Below, one piece after another: positions 51,527 through 60,985 of a stretch of DNA of 64,000 bases. The stretch covers positions 1 to 64,000 of the forward strand of contig NZ_JADCKF010000007.1 in the NCBI RefSeq assembly GCF_014982855.1, given 5' to 3'. Under the pieces are notes generated by a model. The model did no database searches and had not been told where the DNA came from. It worked only from the letters and a program-made list of their open reading frames with translations. The translations under genes and the position numbers were made by a program. Origin of the DNA: Pseudoflavonifractor gallinarum. Its GTDB lineage: Bacteria > Bacillota > Clostridia > Oscillospirales > Oscillospiraceae. How positions within the stretch are numbered: position 1 is the first letter of the stretch; the number at the start of each line of letters is the position of its first letter.

Positions 51527-52387
51527 TCACTTCGCCTCCAGCGGGCGAAGATGCTTCAGAGAGAGATCCAGAATGGGGGCGGAATGGGTCAGCGCGCCGC
51601 AGGAGACATAGTCCACACCCAGATCGGCCAGCGCCCGGAGCTTCTCCAGCGTCACATTTCCCGAGCACTCGGTCTGGGCACGGCCCGCAATGCGCCGCAG
51701 GGCCTCCCGCATTTCCTCCATGGACATATTGTCCAGCATGATGATGTCCGCACCTGCAGCCAGAGCCTCTTCCACCATTTCCAGATTTTCTACTTCTACC
51801 TCAATTTTTCGCACAAACGGAGCATAGTCCCTTGCCAGACGCACCGCCTGTGCGATCCCTCCGGCCGCTCCAATGTGGTTGTCCTTCAGCAGGACTCCAT
51901 CAGATAGATTATAGCGGTGATTTTGTCCGCCGCCAACCCTTACGGCATATTTTTCAAAGATCCGCATGTTGGGCGTGGTCTTTCGGGTGTCCAGAAGTTT
52001 GGTTTTGCTGCCCCGGAGAGCCTCGGCACAGGCGCGGGTATAGGTGGCGATGCCGCTCATCCGCTGGAGATAGTTGAGGGCCACCCGCTCCCCCGAGAGA
52101 AGGGCCCGGATGTCCCCACGCAGGGTAGCCAGGTGCGTTCCCGCCTCCACCTGCTCCCCGTCCTGGTGGAACCATTCCACCTGTACCTCCGGGTCCAGCA
52201 GCTGAAAGACCCGCTCAAACACCGCCAGTCCCGCGATGACGCCCCGCTCTTTGCACAAAAGCTCCACCTGTCCGGGCGTCTTCTCCCGGATCACCGCGTT
52301 GGTGCTCACATCCTCGCTGGAAATATCCTCCCGCAGTGCCTGGAGCAGCAGCGGATCGATCTGTGTGGTCATGGTAATGGGATTCAT
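51527..52387 (-). CDS. nadC: quinolinate phosphoribosyltransferase (decarboxylating)
   Basis: A 286-residue enzyme: ALREDISSEDVSTNA, RMSGIATYTRACAEA, LLDTRKTTPNMRIFEKYAVR, GGQNHRYNLSDGVLLKDNHI and IIMLDNM are classic NadC blocks. It makes nicotinate mononucleotide from quinolinate and PRPP. The ATG follows the nadB stop by 3 nt behind GGAGGAAT. Confidence 0.96.
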   Translation of the reverse strand: MNPITMTTQIDPLLLQALREDISSEDVSTNAVIREKTPGQVELLCKERGVIAGLAVFERVFQLLDPEVQVEWFHQDGEQVEAGTHLATLRGDIRALLSGERVALNYLQRMSGIATYTRACAEALRGSKTKLLDTRKTTPNMRIFEKYAVRVGGGQNHRYNLSDGVLLKDNHIGAAGGIAQAVRLARDYAPFVRKIEVEVENLEMVEEALAAGADIIMLDNMSMEEMREALRRIAGRAQTECSGNVTLEKLRALADLGVDYVSCGALTHSAPILDLSLKHLRPLEAK

Positions 52388-52390
52388 GGA

Positions 52391-53575
52391 TCAATTCCTC
52401 CTCGTCTGGGCGCACGCTCCGGCAATGGCAGCTGCCGCCCGTTTGGCAAATACAAGGCTCTCCAGCAGGGAGTTGCTGGCCAGCCGGTTTGCGCCGTGTA
52501 CGCCGTTGCAGCTGGTCTCCCCCACGGCAAACAGCCGCTCCATGGAGGTGCGGCTGTCCCGGTCCACCCAGATCCCGCCCATGAAATAGTGCTGAGCCGG
52601 TACTACGGGGATGGGTTCCCGGGTCACGTCATACCCCTGCTCCAGACAGTGCTGGTAGATATTCGGGAAGTGGTGCAGGATGGTCTCCCTGGGGATGGGC
52701 TCCATGGAGAGCCAGACAAACTCCGTCCCCTCCCGTGCCATCTCCTCCCGGATGGCCTTTGTCACCACATCCCGGGGGAGCAGTTCGTCCACAAAGCGCT
52801 TCCCCTGGTGATTGTAGAGGAGGGCCCCCTCTCCCCGCACCGACTCCGAGATGAGAAAACGCCGTCCTGGCTCCTTGGAGTAGAGGGTGGTGGGATGGAA
52901 CTGGACATAGTCCAGATGCTCTGTGCGGATGCCATACCGGGCAGCCAGATCCAGCGCGTCACCGGTCAGATGGGGAAAGTTGGTGGAGTGGGGATACCGC
53001 CCGCCGATCCCACCGGTGGCCAGAATGGTGTATTGGGCCCGGATCTGCATCCTCTCACCGTGCGGTCCCCGGGCCTCGATGCCACGGCAGATCCCGTCCT
53101 CCACCAACAGGTCCGTCATCGTGGTGTAGGGTCGAATCTCCACGTTGGGCTGTTTTCGGACTGCGCAGAGCAGCTTGCTGGTGATCTCCTGTCCGGTGAT
53201 ATCCTTGTGAAAGAGGATACGGGGTTTGGAGTGGGCCCCTTCCCGGGTAAAGGCAAAGTCCTCCCCATCCCGCTCGAACTCCACCCCCAGCCGGACCAGA
53301 TCTGCAATGATCTCCGGCGACGTGCGCACCATGAGATCCACCGACTCCATCCGGTTTTCATAGTGTCCCGCCCGCAGGGTGTCCTGGACATAGCTCTCAT
53401 AGTCCTCCTCCCCGCGCAGCATACAGATCCCGCCCTGGGCCAGAAAGGAGTCGCTGCTCTCTTCCTCCGCTTTTGTGATGAGAAGGACCCGCATCCCCCG
53501 GGGCAGGTTCAGCGCGCTGAACAGCCCGGCCACGCCGGTTCCCACCACAATCACATCTGTTTTTTCTTCCATCAT
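52391..53575 (-). CDS. nadB: L-aspartate oxidase
   Basis: A 394-residue flavoprotein: FAD motif VIVVGTGVAGLFSALNLP, SDSFLAQGGICM, TREGAHSKPRILFHKD, HTGGIGGRYPHSTN-like ATGGIGGRYPHSTN and MGGIWVD. It oxidises aspartate to iminoaspartate, probably with fumarate as acceptor in an anaerobe. It is shorter than the 530-residue Escherichia enzyme because the C-terminal helical domain is truncated, as in some Clostridia. Start at one of two adjacent ATGs (53575, 53572). Confidence 0.94.
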   Translation of the reverse strand: MMEEKTDVIVVGTGVAGLFSALNLPRGMRVLLITKAEEESSDSFLAQGGICMLRGEEDYESYVQDTLRAGHYENRMESVDLMVRTSPEIIADLVRLGVEFERDGEDFAFTREGAHSKPRILFHKDITGQEITSKLLCAVRKQPNVEIRPYTTMTDLLVEDGICRGIEARGPHGERMQIRAQYTILATGGIGGRYPHSTNFPHLTGDALDLAARYGIRTEHLDYVQFHPTTLYSKEPGRRFLISESVRGEGALLYNHQGKRFVDELLPRDVVTKAIREEMAREGTEFVWLSMEPIPRETILHHFPNIYQHCLEQGYDVTREPIPVVPAQHYFMGGIWVDRDSRTSMERLFAVGETSCNGVHGANRLASNSLLESLVFAKRAAAAIAGACAQTRRN

Positions 53576-53597
53576 CTGCTTCTCCTGTCCTCCGCCA

Positions 53598-54503
53598 TCA
53601 CTTGGCCAGGCGGAGCATCTGCTCCAGCGCCCGCCGGGCCATTTCACTCTGCTCCCCGGGAAGGGAAACCGCATTCTTTCCGGTCCGGAGCACCTCCAGC
53701 ACCTTTTCCAGCGTGACCTGCTTCATATCCCGGCACACCGGGCTTGTGGCGGGAAAATAGAACTTCTTTCCCGGATTGTCTCGCTCCAACCGGTGCCGCA
53801 CTCCGATCTCCGTGCAGATGATGTACTCCCGCGCCTCGTGTTCGGCGGCATAGCGGATGATCCCACTGGTGCTGCCCACATAGTCCGCATGGGCCAGCAA
53901 CGCAGCCGGACACTCCGGATGGGCCAGAACCGGCGCCTCCGGGTGGGCTTTCTTGAGATCGAGCACCTCGGAAAGGCGGATCTCCTGGTGGACCGGACAG
54001 CAGCCCGGATGGAAGAGAAATTCCTTCTCGGGCACCTGCTCGGCAATAAAATGGGCCAGATTCTGATCAGGGATCATCAAAATCTTCCGGTTGGGCAGGG
54101 CACGCACCACATCCAGGGCGTTGGCCGATGTGACGCACACGTCGGCACAGGCCTTGAGTGCGGCGGTGGAGTTGATATAACACACCACCGCCAGATCCTC
54201 CTCCTGTTCCCGGATCTTCCGGATCTCCTCGGGCTGCGCCATGTGGGCCATGGGACAGTCGGCCTCCAAGTCGGGCATCAGGACGGTTTTTTTCTCATTG
54301 AGGAGTTTTGCGCTCTCCCCCATAAAGCCCACTCCGCAGAAGACAATGGTCTGCTGCGGCAGGTCGAGGGCCACCTTGCTCAGATAAAAGGAGTCTCCCA
54401 CATAGTCTGCAATCTCCTGCACCTCCGGGGCCACATAATAATGGGCCAGGATGACCGCATCCCGCTCCCGCTTCCAATCCTGGATCTGCTGCTCAATCGT
54501 CAT
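53598..54503 (-). CDS. nadA: quinolinate synthase
   Basis: A 301-residue NadA: AHYYVAPEVQEIADYVGDS, FCGVGFMGESAKLLN (Cys ligand), YINSTAALKACAD, HPGCCPVHQEI, AHPECPAAL (Cys ligand), GSTSGI and TEIGVRHRL, with a third Cys in SPVCRDMK. It condenses iminoaspartate with dihydroxyacetone phosphate through a [4Fe-4S] cluster. First gene of the NAD operon; the start at 54503 has AGAGGAA upstream. Confidence 0.95.
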   Translation of the reverse strand: MTIEQQIQDWKRERDAVILAHYYVAPEVQEIADYVGDSFYLSKVALDLPQQTIVFCGVGFMGESAKLLNEKKTVLMPDLEADCPMAHMAQPEEIRKIREQEEDLAVVCYINSTAALKACADVCVTSANALDVVRALPNRKILMIPDQNLAHFIAEQVPEKEFLFHPGCCPVHQEIRLSEVLDLKKAHPEAPVLAHPECPAALLAHADYVGSTSGIIRYAAEHEAREYIICTEIGVRHRLERDNPGKKFYFPATSPVCRDMKQVTLEKVLEVLRTGKNAVSLPGEQSEMARRALEQMLRLAK

Positions 54504-54561
54504 GTAACGTTTCCTCTTTCCACACCGATATTTCCCACTGCTCAGCGGAACATGTTCTGTT

Positions 54562-54590
54562 ATTGTAGCATATGTCTTGTCATATGACAA
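54562..54590 (-). promoter_or_regulatory. nad operon promoter with overlapping NiaR-type operator
   Basis: Minus-strand -35 TTGTCA (54585-54590), 17-nt spacer, -10 TACAAT (54562-54567). The perfect 14-bp palindrome TTGTCATATGACAA (54577-54590) covers the -35 and fits TGACA/TGTCA-type NiaR sites, so NiaR would exclude RNA polymerase. Confidence 0.75.
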
Positions 54591-54751
54591 CTTATTTATT
54601 TGACACAGACTTCCATCTCCAGCCCTTCCGTTTGGGGCAGACCATATTTACGCATGGGGAAAAGCGCAGATATACGCCCTGTTTTTCGACTTATTTTGAC
54701 TTTTTGCATTGCAGCAGCCGTTCTCGGGGACTAAAATAAAATTTGACAGCT

Positions 54752-54781
54752 GTCCGCCGCAGGTTTCCCGTTCCGGCGGAC
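54752..54781 (+). other. leader hairpin before the SLH/M15 gene
   Basis: GTCCGCCG / GGCGGAC-type 8-bp stem with a 14-nt loop in the 5' region of the surface peptidase gene. No matching promoter with both boxes was found; TTGACA at 54743-54748 lacks a good -10 at 17 nt. Confidence 0.35.
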
Positions 54782-54815
54782 GCAGTACAGAGAGAATGAG
54801 AAGGAGTCCTGCACT

Positions 54816-56288
54816 ATGACGCACCACGTACGTATCGGTACCCTCGCTTTGGCCGGGATGTTGGCCTGCTCCGCCGCAGCGCCTGCCCTGGCGGCAGAAT
54901 ATGCGGATCTGAGCTGGGACCACTGGGCCTATTCCACCTTGCAGCAGGCCGCAAGCCTCGGCATTCTTCAAGGTGTAGGAGGAAACCGGATGGAGCCCGC
55001 CGCCACCATGAGTTGGGGCCAGTTCCTGTCGATCTCCGCCCGCTCCTTTGCTCCCCAGGTCTACCAGGAGGCACTGGCAGATGGGCAGGCCTGGGACATG
55101 GCTGGATATACGGCTGCTCTGGAGAGCGGCATGCTCTCCCTGGAGGACGCGCTCCCGGTCACCCCCGCCTCGCTCAACGCCCCCATTTCCCGCCAGGATG
55201 CCGCTGTGATCCTGTACCGTGCCCTGCCCGAGTCGGTCCGCGGCGGCTTCAGTACGTTTGCCCCGGATCCACCCCTCTTTACCGACTGGTCTTACATGGA
55301 CGATCTCCACCAGGAAGCCGTGGGCGGTCTGGTCCGCTGCGGCGTGGTGCGCGGAAAGAGTGACGGCTCCTTCGGCTTTCAGGATACCATTCAGCGCTGC
55401 GACGGCGCTACACTGCTGATGAATACGCTGAATCTGGTGGATCAGGCCCGCTGGGGTGAGGAACAGGATATCACCATCCGTTACCTCAATGCGGAGACCG
55501 GAGAGGAGCTGCTCCCCCAGCAGCAGTTTACCTCTTCCGTGGGGGATTATCTCAGCCGCTTTGAGCAGGACCTGAGTGCGCAGCACTATACCTTCGCCGG
55601 CTTCGACCAGGTCTACCAGGTCAGCTCGGCCTGTTCCACCTATACGCTGGAATACCGCCCCATGACCCAATCGGAGATCGTGCAGGCGGAATTCTGGGCC
55701 AAGGTGGAGCGCGGAGAGGCCAATGCAGAGGATTTCTGGACCCAGGACTTCTGGCTGGTGGAGCAGGGTGAAAACACCGCTAAACTCCAGCTGCTCTTTG
55801 GGGATCCCGGAAAGCGCCGCTTTGTCAATAAAGAAGAGGCCCAGGCAAACATGGTCACAATCACAGTTCCGGTCTGGCGTCTCTCCGGCTCCGGGAAAAA
55901 GGCATCCACCGCTTCCTTCCAGGTACATGCTGCCCTGGCCCAGGACGTAACGGAAATCTTTACTGAGATCTATCAGGACCCGGAACAGTTCCCCATTCAG
56001 GATCTGGGCGGCTATTCCTGGCGCGGCGATTCGGCCACCGGCGAGCATAACTGCGGCACCGCCATCGACATCAATTCCGACAACAACTACCAGGTCCGGG
56101 ACGGTGTCGCCCTGGCGGGCAGCCGCTGGCAGCCGGGCCAGAACCCCTACTCCATCTCCCCGGACAGCTCGGTGGTACGCATTTTCAAAGCTCACGGCTG
56201 GAGCTGGGGCGGTGACGCCTGGGCATACAGCACCAATCCCGCCGAGGGGTATCACGACTATATGCACTTCTCCTATATGGGCGGCTGA
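54816..56288 (+). CDS. secreted SLH-domain M15-type (VanY-like) peptidase
   Basis: A 490-residue protein. Signal peptide (about residues 1-27, ending ALAAEY), SLH-like repeats in residues 28-215 (DLSWDHWAYSTLQQAASLGI, EAVGGLVRCGVVRGKSDGSF), a MucBP-like stretch (ITIRYLNAETGEELLPQQ), and a C-terminal M15 peptidase domain with zinc-ligand pattern HNCGTAIDIN and HDYMHF. M15 enzymes cut peptidoglycan stem peptides. It is probably cell-surface bound through SLH. Confidence 0.82.
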   Translation: MTHHVRIGTLALAGMLACSAAAPALAAEYADLSWDHWAYSTLQQAASLGILQGVGGNRMEPAATMSWGQFLSISARSFAPQVYQEALADGQAWDMAGYTAALESGMLSLEDALPVTPASLNAPISRQDAAVILYRALPESVRGGFSTFAPDPPLFTDWSYMDDLHQEAVGGLVRCGVVRGKSDGSFGFQDTIQRCDGATLLMNTLNLVDQARWGEEQDITIRYLNAETGEELLPQQQFTSSVGDYLSRFEQDLSAQHYTFAGFDQVYQVSSACSTYTLEYRPMTQSEIVQAEFWAKVERGEANAEDFWTQDFWLVEQGENTAKLQLLFGDPGKRRFVNKEEAQANMVTITVPVWRLSGSGKKASTASFQVHAALAQDVTEIFTEIYQDPEQFPIQDLGGYSWRGDSATGEHNCGTAIDINSDNNYQVRDGVALAGSRWQPGQNPYSISPDSSVVRIFKAHGWSWGGDAWAYSTNPAEGYHDYMHFSYMGG

Positions 56289-56312
56289 TCCTCTCTCCAT
56301 AGGGAAAAACAA

Positions 56313-56349
56313 AAACCGGCGTGCCAGACTGAGTCTGGCACGCCGGTTT
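56313..56349. terminator. terminator between the convergent surface protein genes
   Basis: 16-bp stem AAACCGGCGTGCCAGA / TCTGGCACGCCGGTTT with a 5-nt loop. A T-rich tail TTTTTGTTTTT follows on the minus strand. Confidence 0.85.
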
Positions 56350-56368
56350 GGCATCTAGATTCTATTTT

Positions 56369-58219
56369 TTATCTCTGGGCATCCACGATCACGGCGCTGA
56401 AGCGCATCAGCATGGCCGCCACTTCCGCGCGGCTGGCCAAGTCGCCGGACCGGATCTCGCCTCCATTTCCCAGCAGGATGCCATTGGAAGCGGCCCACTC
56501 CATGGCCTCACCCGCCCAGGAGGAGATGCTCTCCCGGTCGGCAAAGTTCTCTGTGCCGCTGCCGGTGCCCATGGCTCCGGCTCCATGCTGCTGCGCATAG
56601 CGGTAGAGCATGGCCGCAAGGGCCTCTCGGGTGACCGGCTCCTCCGGCGCAAACCGTCCGCCGCCGGTGCCGCTGGTGATCCCCATCTGAGCCGCCCACT
56701 GCACCCCGGGCGCAAACCAGCTTCCCTCAGGTACATCGGTAAAGGTGGGGCCCTCTGTGCACTCCGGCGCACCCTCCATGCGATACAGGACAGAGGCCAC
56801 CATTGAGCGGGTCATTGCCCCCTCGGGTGCAAAGCGCCCTGCGCCGATGCCGGAAAACAGCCCTCTGGCCGAGACAAACTGCACGCCATCCTGGTACCAG
56901 GCCTGTGCCGCCACATCAGAGTAGGTGACACTCCGCTCCTCCAGCGTGATCTGGCAGGACTGAGACACACGTACCCGCATGCCCTCTTCCACGGCAACCG
57001 CCCACGGAAGGACCGCCGTCGTCCCCTCACTCTTGTGCATCACCGCCACAGTCGAGGACTTCACCTTGGCCGGCAGGGTCAGCACTGCCGTGTCCGCCTC
57101 GGCCGGAAGGGTGATCTGGGCCGAAACCGCGCCGTTTGCATCGGTATTCACCAGGGCAGTCGCACCGCTGACCGGATCGGTCACCGTGGTCTGGGTGGGC
57201 GGGACGGATTCCACCGGCGGCTCCGGCGTCACACCGCCGGCTCCACCGCCGCCACCTGCGCCGCCGCCTGCGCCACCAGTGCCGCCACCGGTATTGCCGC
57301 CCGTGCTGCCGCCGGACTCACCTCCCCCGGTACCACCGCCCGGCTGACTTCCTCCGTCGATGGTGGGCACCGCAGCCATATCCTGCTGCGCCTGCTTCTG
57401 GGCCGACTCCACGTCTGCCGCCGAATTTCCGGCCTCGATGGCCAGGCGTCCGGCATTCAGAATCTTCTCCAGCTTGGCCTGATTCTCGGCAGTATAGCGT
57501 GTCAGGTCATAGCTCTGATACGCCATGTGCAGCTGTGTGAGAGCCTGCTGCTTCTGCTGAGCCAGGTCCCGGCGCTCCTCCAGAGCCTGCATCATTGTGC
57601 GGCTCAGGTGGAGGAGATAGGTATCCGCACCCGTGCAGGCATCCGCATAGGAACCATACCACTCCGAGGTCACCTCCGACAAGGGCCGCTCCGACAGCCC
57701 GTTCAGGGTTCCGACCCAGGCTGCGGCATCGGCCAGCTGGGAGAGGCTGCGCAGGGTCTTATCGACCGCCTCATTGGCCAGTGCGGCCACCTGCTCCTGA
57801 TCCGCTGTCTCCGCCAGGTCGGAGTGCTCCACTACAAACGCAGCATCAATCCCTTTCAGGGCCTCCTGCGCCAGGCCATAGAGCCGCTCGGCGGTAGCTT
57901 CGTCCACTGCATGGTTGTTCATGGCATCCAAAGCGTCCCGGTGCTCGCTCCGCCAGACTGCAACGATGGCATTCACGCGCATTTCCCTGGTCTCAACGGC
58001 TTCCATATTCTCCGTGGCCCGGGTAAAGATCCCCTCCAGCTCCTCTTCCTCTGCGGTGGAGAGCTCCTTCCATGCAGTTCCATAGTAGCCGGTCAGGGCA
58101 TTCCAATCCTGTACGGTGTAGTTCTCTGCGCTGTAATGGGCAAACGCGGCATCCAGGTCGTCCAAATACGCATTGTTCCGCTTTTCTCTCCACACCGCGT
58201 AAAGCGTGATCTTCTCCCC
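56369..58219 (-). pseudogene. C-terminal part of an interrupted LRR/InlB-repeat/SLH surface protein
   Basis: Open for 616 codons after a second in-frame TAG (58220-58222). It begins GEKITLYAVW, the end of the InlB-type repeat begun in the upstream fragment. An alpha-helical region of about 230 residues (FIVAR-like) follows, then a Gly-rich linker (about 275-330 of the longest GTG-started frame), a beta domain, and three C-terminal SLH motifs (AWYQDGVQFVSARGLFSGIG; WFAPGVQWAAQMGITSGTGG; WAGEAMEWAASNGILLGNGG) that would anchor it to secondary cell-wall polymer. There is no signal peptide or ribosome site of its own. It needs read-through of two amber codons or is a pseudogene half. Confidence 0.75.
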
Positions 58220-58225
58220 CTACTC

Positions 58226-59557
58226 CTAGGCCAGATTTCGAACGGCGCTCTGATCCAGATAGCGCACGCTGCCGTCCCACTCTGTGGCCCAGCCGGCAAA
58301 GATCTTATCATCCGGGCCAGTCATGGTGCATTTCGGGAGATTCTTACTCTGATCGTACCGATAGCTCTCCTCTGCCATCTCACCCTGCCCGCCGTTAGCA
58401 TCAAAGGCCACCGTGTACTGGATGGGCTCCCACTGGACATACAGGGTCACCCGCTGGCCCTGGTACTTCCCCGCCAGGTTGAGCACTTCGCTTCCGTCGT
58501 CGTAAAAAGCGTCGTCTCCGAAGACATTTTTCCAGCCCTGGAACGCATAGCCCGTCCGGCGGAAGGTATTCTTCTCCAGAGTCAGCTTCTGATCCCATAC
58601 GCCGCTCTGTTCGGGCATGGAACCGCTGCCGCCATTGGAGTTAAAACGAATCGTGTAGTCATTGGGGAGCCATTTGGCATACAGGGTCTGTCCGTTCGCC
58701 GTGATCGGTCCGGTGACCGGAATGTGATACTCCGCATCCTCATACCACTCGACCCGCTCATATCCCACTTTGGGATCCTGCTCGGCATAGACATCCGGGT
58801 CCACCACCAGGTCCGCCTTGACCGGAAGGGTCAGCGTATCCAGCTGATTGTTGCGGGCCACAAAGCCGCTGCCGATCGGGCTGAGATTGGTGTTGGCGCT
58901 CAGATCAATGTGGGTGAGCAGATTGTGGTCCAGGTGGACAAATTCCAGCGCCGTCAGCTTGGAGAGATCAATGCTGCTCAACCGGTTATCAAAGGTCTCA
59001 ATGAACTTCAGGCTGGTGTTGGTGGAAAAGTCCACCTCCGGCAGGTCGTTGCTCCGGCAATAGATGATCTCCAGCGCCGTACAGCCTGTCAGATTCAGGT
59101 TCTTCATATGGTTGCTCTCACAGTTGAGGGAAATCAGGTTATCCAGGCCGGATACATCCAATGCCGCAATCTGGTTGAATCTGCACTGAAGATGGCGCAG
59201 CGCACGGTTCTGCTTTACGTCCAGCTCCTTCAGCCGGTTATTCTCGCAGGAGAGCTGTTCCAGGGCAGAAAACTGTTCGATTCCCTCCAGAGTCTGGATT
59301 CCCTTCCCGGAGACGTCGATGCTCTTGATCTCAGCCAGCTCTGCGGCGGAAAAATACCCGTCGCTGCCAAATCCATTCAGATTGTTCCGGTCGGTCAGCC
59401 AGCTCCGGAACGCTGCATCGGGGAAGGTTTCTTCCGAAATGGCCACTCCGCTCTCCTCGAGAGCGGCAGCTCTTGCGGTCCATCCGGGCAGCATCAGCGG
59501 AAGCGTCAGTGCCAGGGACAGCAGTGCCGCTGCACCGCGCATACGGATTTGCTTCAT
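58226..59557 (-). CDS. N-terminal part of the LRR/InlB-repeat surface protein, ended by amber codon
   Basis: A 443-residue secreted protein: signal peptide to about residue 31 (ALLSLALTLPLMLPGWTARA), seven or so leucine-rich repeats (LEQLSCENNRLKELDV, LRHLQCRFNQIAALDV, LISLNCESNHMKNLNL), and two and a half InlB/Flg_new repeats (ITANGQTLYAKW, QRVTLYVQW, then a third broken off at SAVRNLA). The third repeat continues in frame after TAG-GAG-TAG, so the stop is not the native end. The ATG at 59557 has AGGAG upstream. As made, it lacks the SLH anchor and would be released. Confidence 0.78.
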   Translation of the reverse strand: MKQIRMRGAAALLSLALTLPLMLPGWTARAAALEESGVAISEETFPDAAFRSWLTDRNNLNGFGSDGYFSAAELAEIKSIDVSGKGIQTLEGIEQFSALEQLSCENNRLKELDVKQNRALRHLQCRFNQIAALDVSGLDNLISLNCESNHMKNLNLTGCTALEIIYCRSNDLPEVDFSTNTSLKFIETFDNRLSSIDLSKLTALEFVHLDHNLLTHIDLSANTNLSPIGSGFVARNNQLDTLTLPVKADLVVDPDVYAEQDPKVGYERVEWYEDAEYHIPVTGPITANGQTLYAKWLPNDYTIRFNSNGGSGSMPEQSGVWDQKLTLEKNTFRRTGYAFQGWKNVFGDDAFYDDGSEVLNLAGKYQGQRVTLYVQWEPIQYTVAFDANGGQGEMAEESYRYDQSKNLPKCTMTGPDDKIFAGWATEWDGSVRYLDQSAVRNLA

Positions 59558-59632
59558 TTGCTCCACTCCTGTTCTTTCTTCATTGAAAAAATTTTTGTTT
59601 GTGTCCAAAAAAATCTATTTTGCTGTTGATGC

Positions 59633-59661
59633 ATTATATCAGAGGTGCTCCCGCTTTATAA
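59633..59661 (-). promoter_or_regulatory. possible promoter of the LRR surface gene
   Basis: Minus-strand TATAAT -10 (59633-59638) with a weak -35 TTATAA in AT-rich DNA. Confidence 0.4.
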
Positions 59662-59788
59662 GGTAAAATAGTTATATTTTTATAAGATAATGTTATCCAG
59701 TTTTCTATTTTGTTACCAATTGGCCGTGATTTTTGCTTCATCCTCCCAGTTGAAGGATATCGGAAGCGCGCACAGCCATACAACAACA

Positions 59789-59823
59789 AGAGAGAGCACT
59801 TCACCGAAGCGAAGGCTCTCTCT
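59789..59823 (-). terminator. terminator of the DCCP operon
   Basis: AGAGAGAGC / GCTCTCTCT 9-bp stem with inner CTTC/GAAG pairing, followed on the minus strand by TTGTTGTTG, about 25 nt after the last stop. Confidence 0.65.
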
Positions 59824-59848
59824 ATGGGAATATACTATATATGATCCG

Positions 59849-60985
59849 TTACCGGCTCAATGTACTCAGTGCAGACAGTGTCTGTTCGATCTCCTCTTCC
59901 GTATTGAAGGGTCCCATGCTGGCTCGCAGGCTCCCCTGGGGGAAGCTCCCCACGGTCCGGTGGGCCAGCGGCGCGCAGTGGAGCCCTGCCCGCATACAGA
60001 TCCCATACTCCCGGTCCAGCCGGAAAGCGGCCTGGGCACAGTCCATCCCCCGCAGGTTGAAGGACACCACCGCCGTCTGCCGCCGGGCATCCCCCGCACC
60101 GTAGATCTCAATACCGGGGATGGCACGCAGACCAGACAGGAACTGTTCACACAGGGCCTGTTCATGGCGGCGGATAGACTCCAGTCCCCGCTCCTCCAGG
60201 TATTCCAGCCCGGCCCCCAGAGATGCGATCCCCACCGTATTGAGGGTCCCGCTCTCGTACCGGTCGGGCAGGAGATCGGGCTGTTCCAGATACTCCGAAA
60301 AGCTGCCGGTCCCTCCCTGCTTGAGGGGCTCGGGACGGACATTGGGCCCCAGACAGAGCAGCCCGGTCCCGGGCAGGGCCAGCAGTCCCTTGTGGCCGGG
60401 GCAGGCCAGCAGGTCGATTCCCATGGCCTCCATATCCAGCTCACACACACCGGCCGACTGGGAGGCATCCACCAGAAACGGAATCCCCCGGGCCCGGCAG
60501 AGGGCCCCGATCTCCTCCACAGGCATCTGCGTCCCCGTCACATTGGAGACATGAGTACACACCACCAGGCAGGTCTCGGGCTCCAGCGCCGCAGCGACCT
60601 GAGCGGCCGTCACCACTCCGGAACCTGGATCACCCTGTACCAGCGTGTGGCGCACGCCCCGCGCTTCCAGCGCCCGGAGAGGACGCAGCACCGAGTTGTG
60701 CTCCATAGTAGTGGATACGATGTGTCCGCCGGGTCTGGCCATCCCCTGGATGGCCAGATTGAGGGCGTCGGTGGCATTGGATGTAAAGACCACCCGTTCC
60801 GCCTCTCCCACGTGGAAGAAGGCGGATACCTGTTCCCGCACGGCATAGACCATGCGCCCGGCATCCAATGCCGGCGCATGGCCGCCCCGGCCGGGGTTAG
60901 CCGTCTCCCGCATGGCCTGCGCCGCCCGCTGATAGACCGGCTCCGGCTTCTGACGGCTGGTGGCGGCGGTGTCCAGGTAGATCAT
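59849..60985 (-). CDS. cysteine desulfurase-like class V aminotransferase
   Basis: A 378-residue PLP enzyme: IYLDTAATSRQKPEPVYQ, EHNSVLRPLRALEARG (His of the PLP stack), DASQSAGV, the Schiff-base lysine in CPGHKGLLALPGTG, RYESGTLNT, and a candidate catalytic cysteine in RAGLHCAP. It removes sulfur (or selenium) from cysteine. Location after a DUF3343 putative sulfur/selenium carrier suggests delivery to that protein instead of general Fe-S assembly. Confidence 0.88.
   Translation of the reverse strand: MIYLDTAATSRQKPEPVYQRAAQAMRETANPGRGGHAPALDAGRMVYAVREQVSAFFHVGEAERVVFTSNATDALNLAIQGMARPGGHIVSTTMEHNSVLRPLRALEARGVRHTLVQGDPGSGVVTAAQVAAALEPETCLVVCTHVSNVTGTQMPVEEIGALCRARGIPFLVDASQSAGVCELDMEAMGIDLLACPGHKGLLALPGTGLLCLGPNVRPEPLKQGGTGSFSEYLEQPDLLPDRYESGTLNTVGIASLGAGLEYLEERGLESIRRHEQALCEQFLSGLRAIPGIEIYGAGDARRQTAVVSFNLRGMDCAQAAFRLDREYGICMRAGLHCAPLAHRTVGSFPQGSLRASMGPFNTEEEIEQTLSALSTLSR

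Noticed and set aside
54648-56354. 568-codon minus-strand frame
   Set aside because: Antisense to the SLH/M15 peptidase, whose signal peptide, SLH and zinc motifs are clear on the plus strand.
58220-58228. Pyrrolysine insertion at the two TAG codons
   Set aside because: TAG serves as a normal stop at 15854-15856, two TAGs one codon apart are unlike known pyrrolysine proteins, and no pyl gene is in the window. Kept only as a remote option within the read-through finding.
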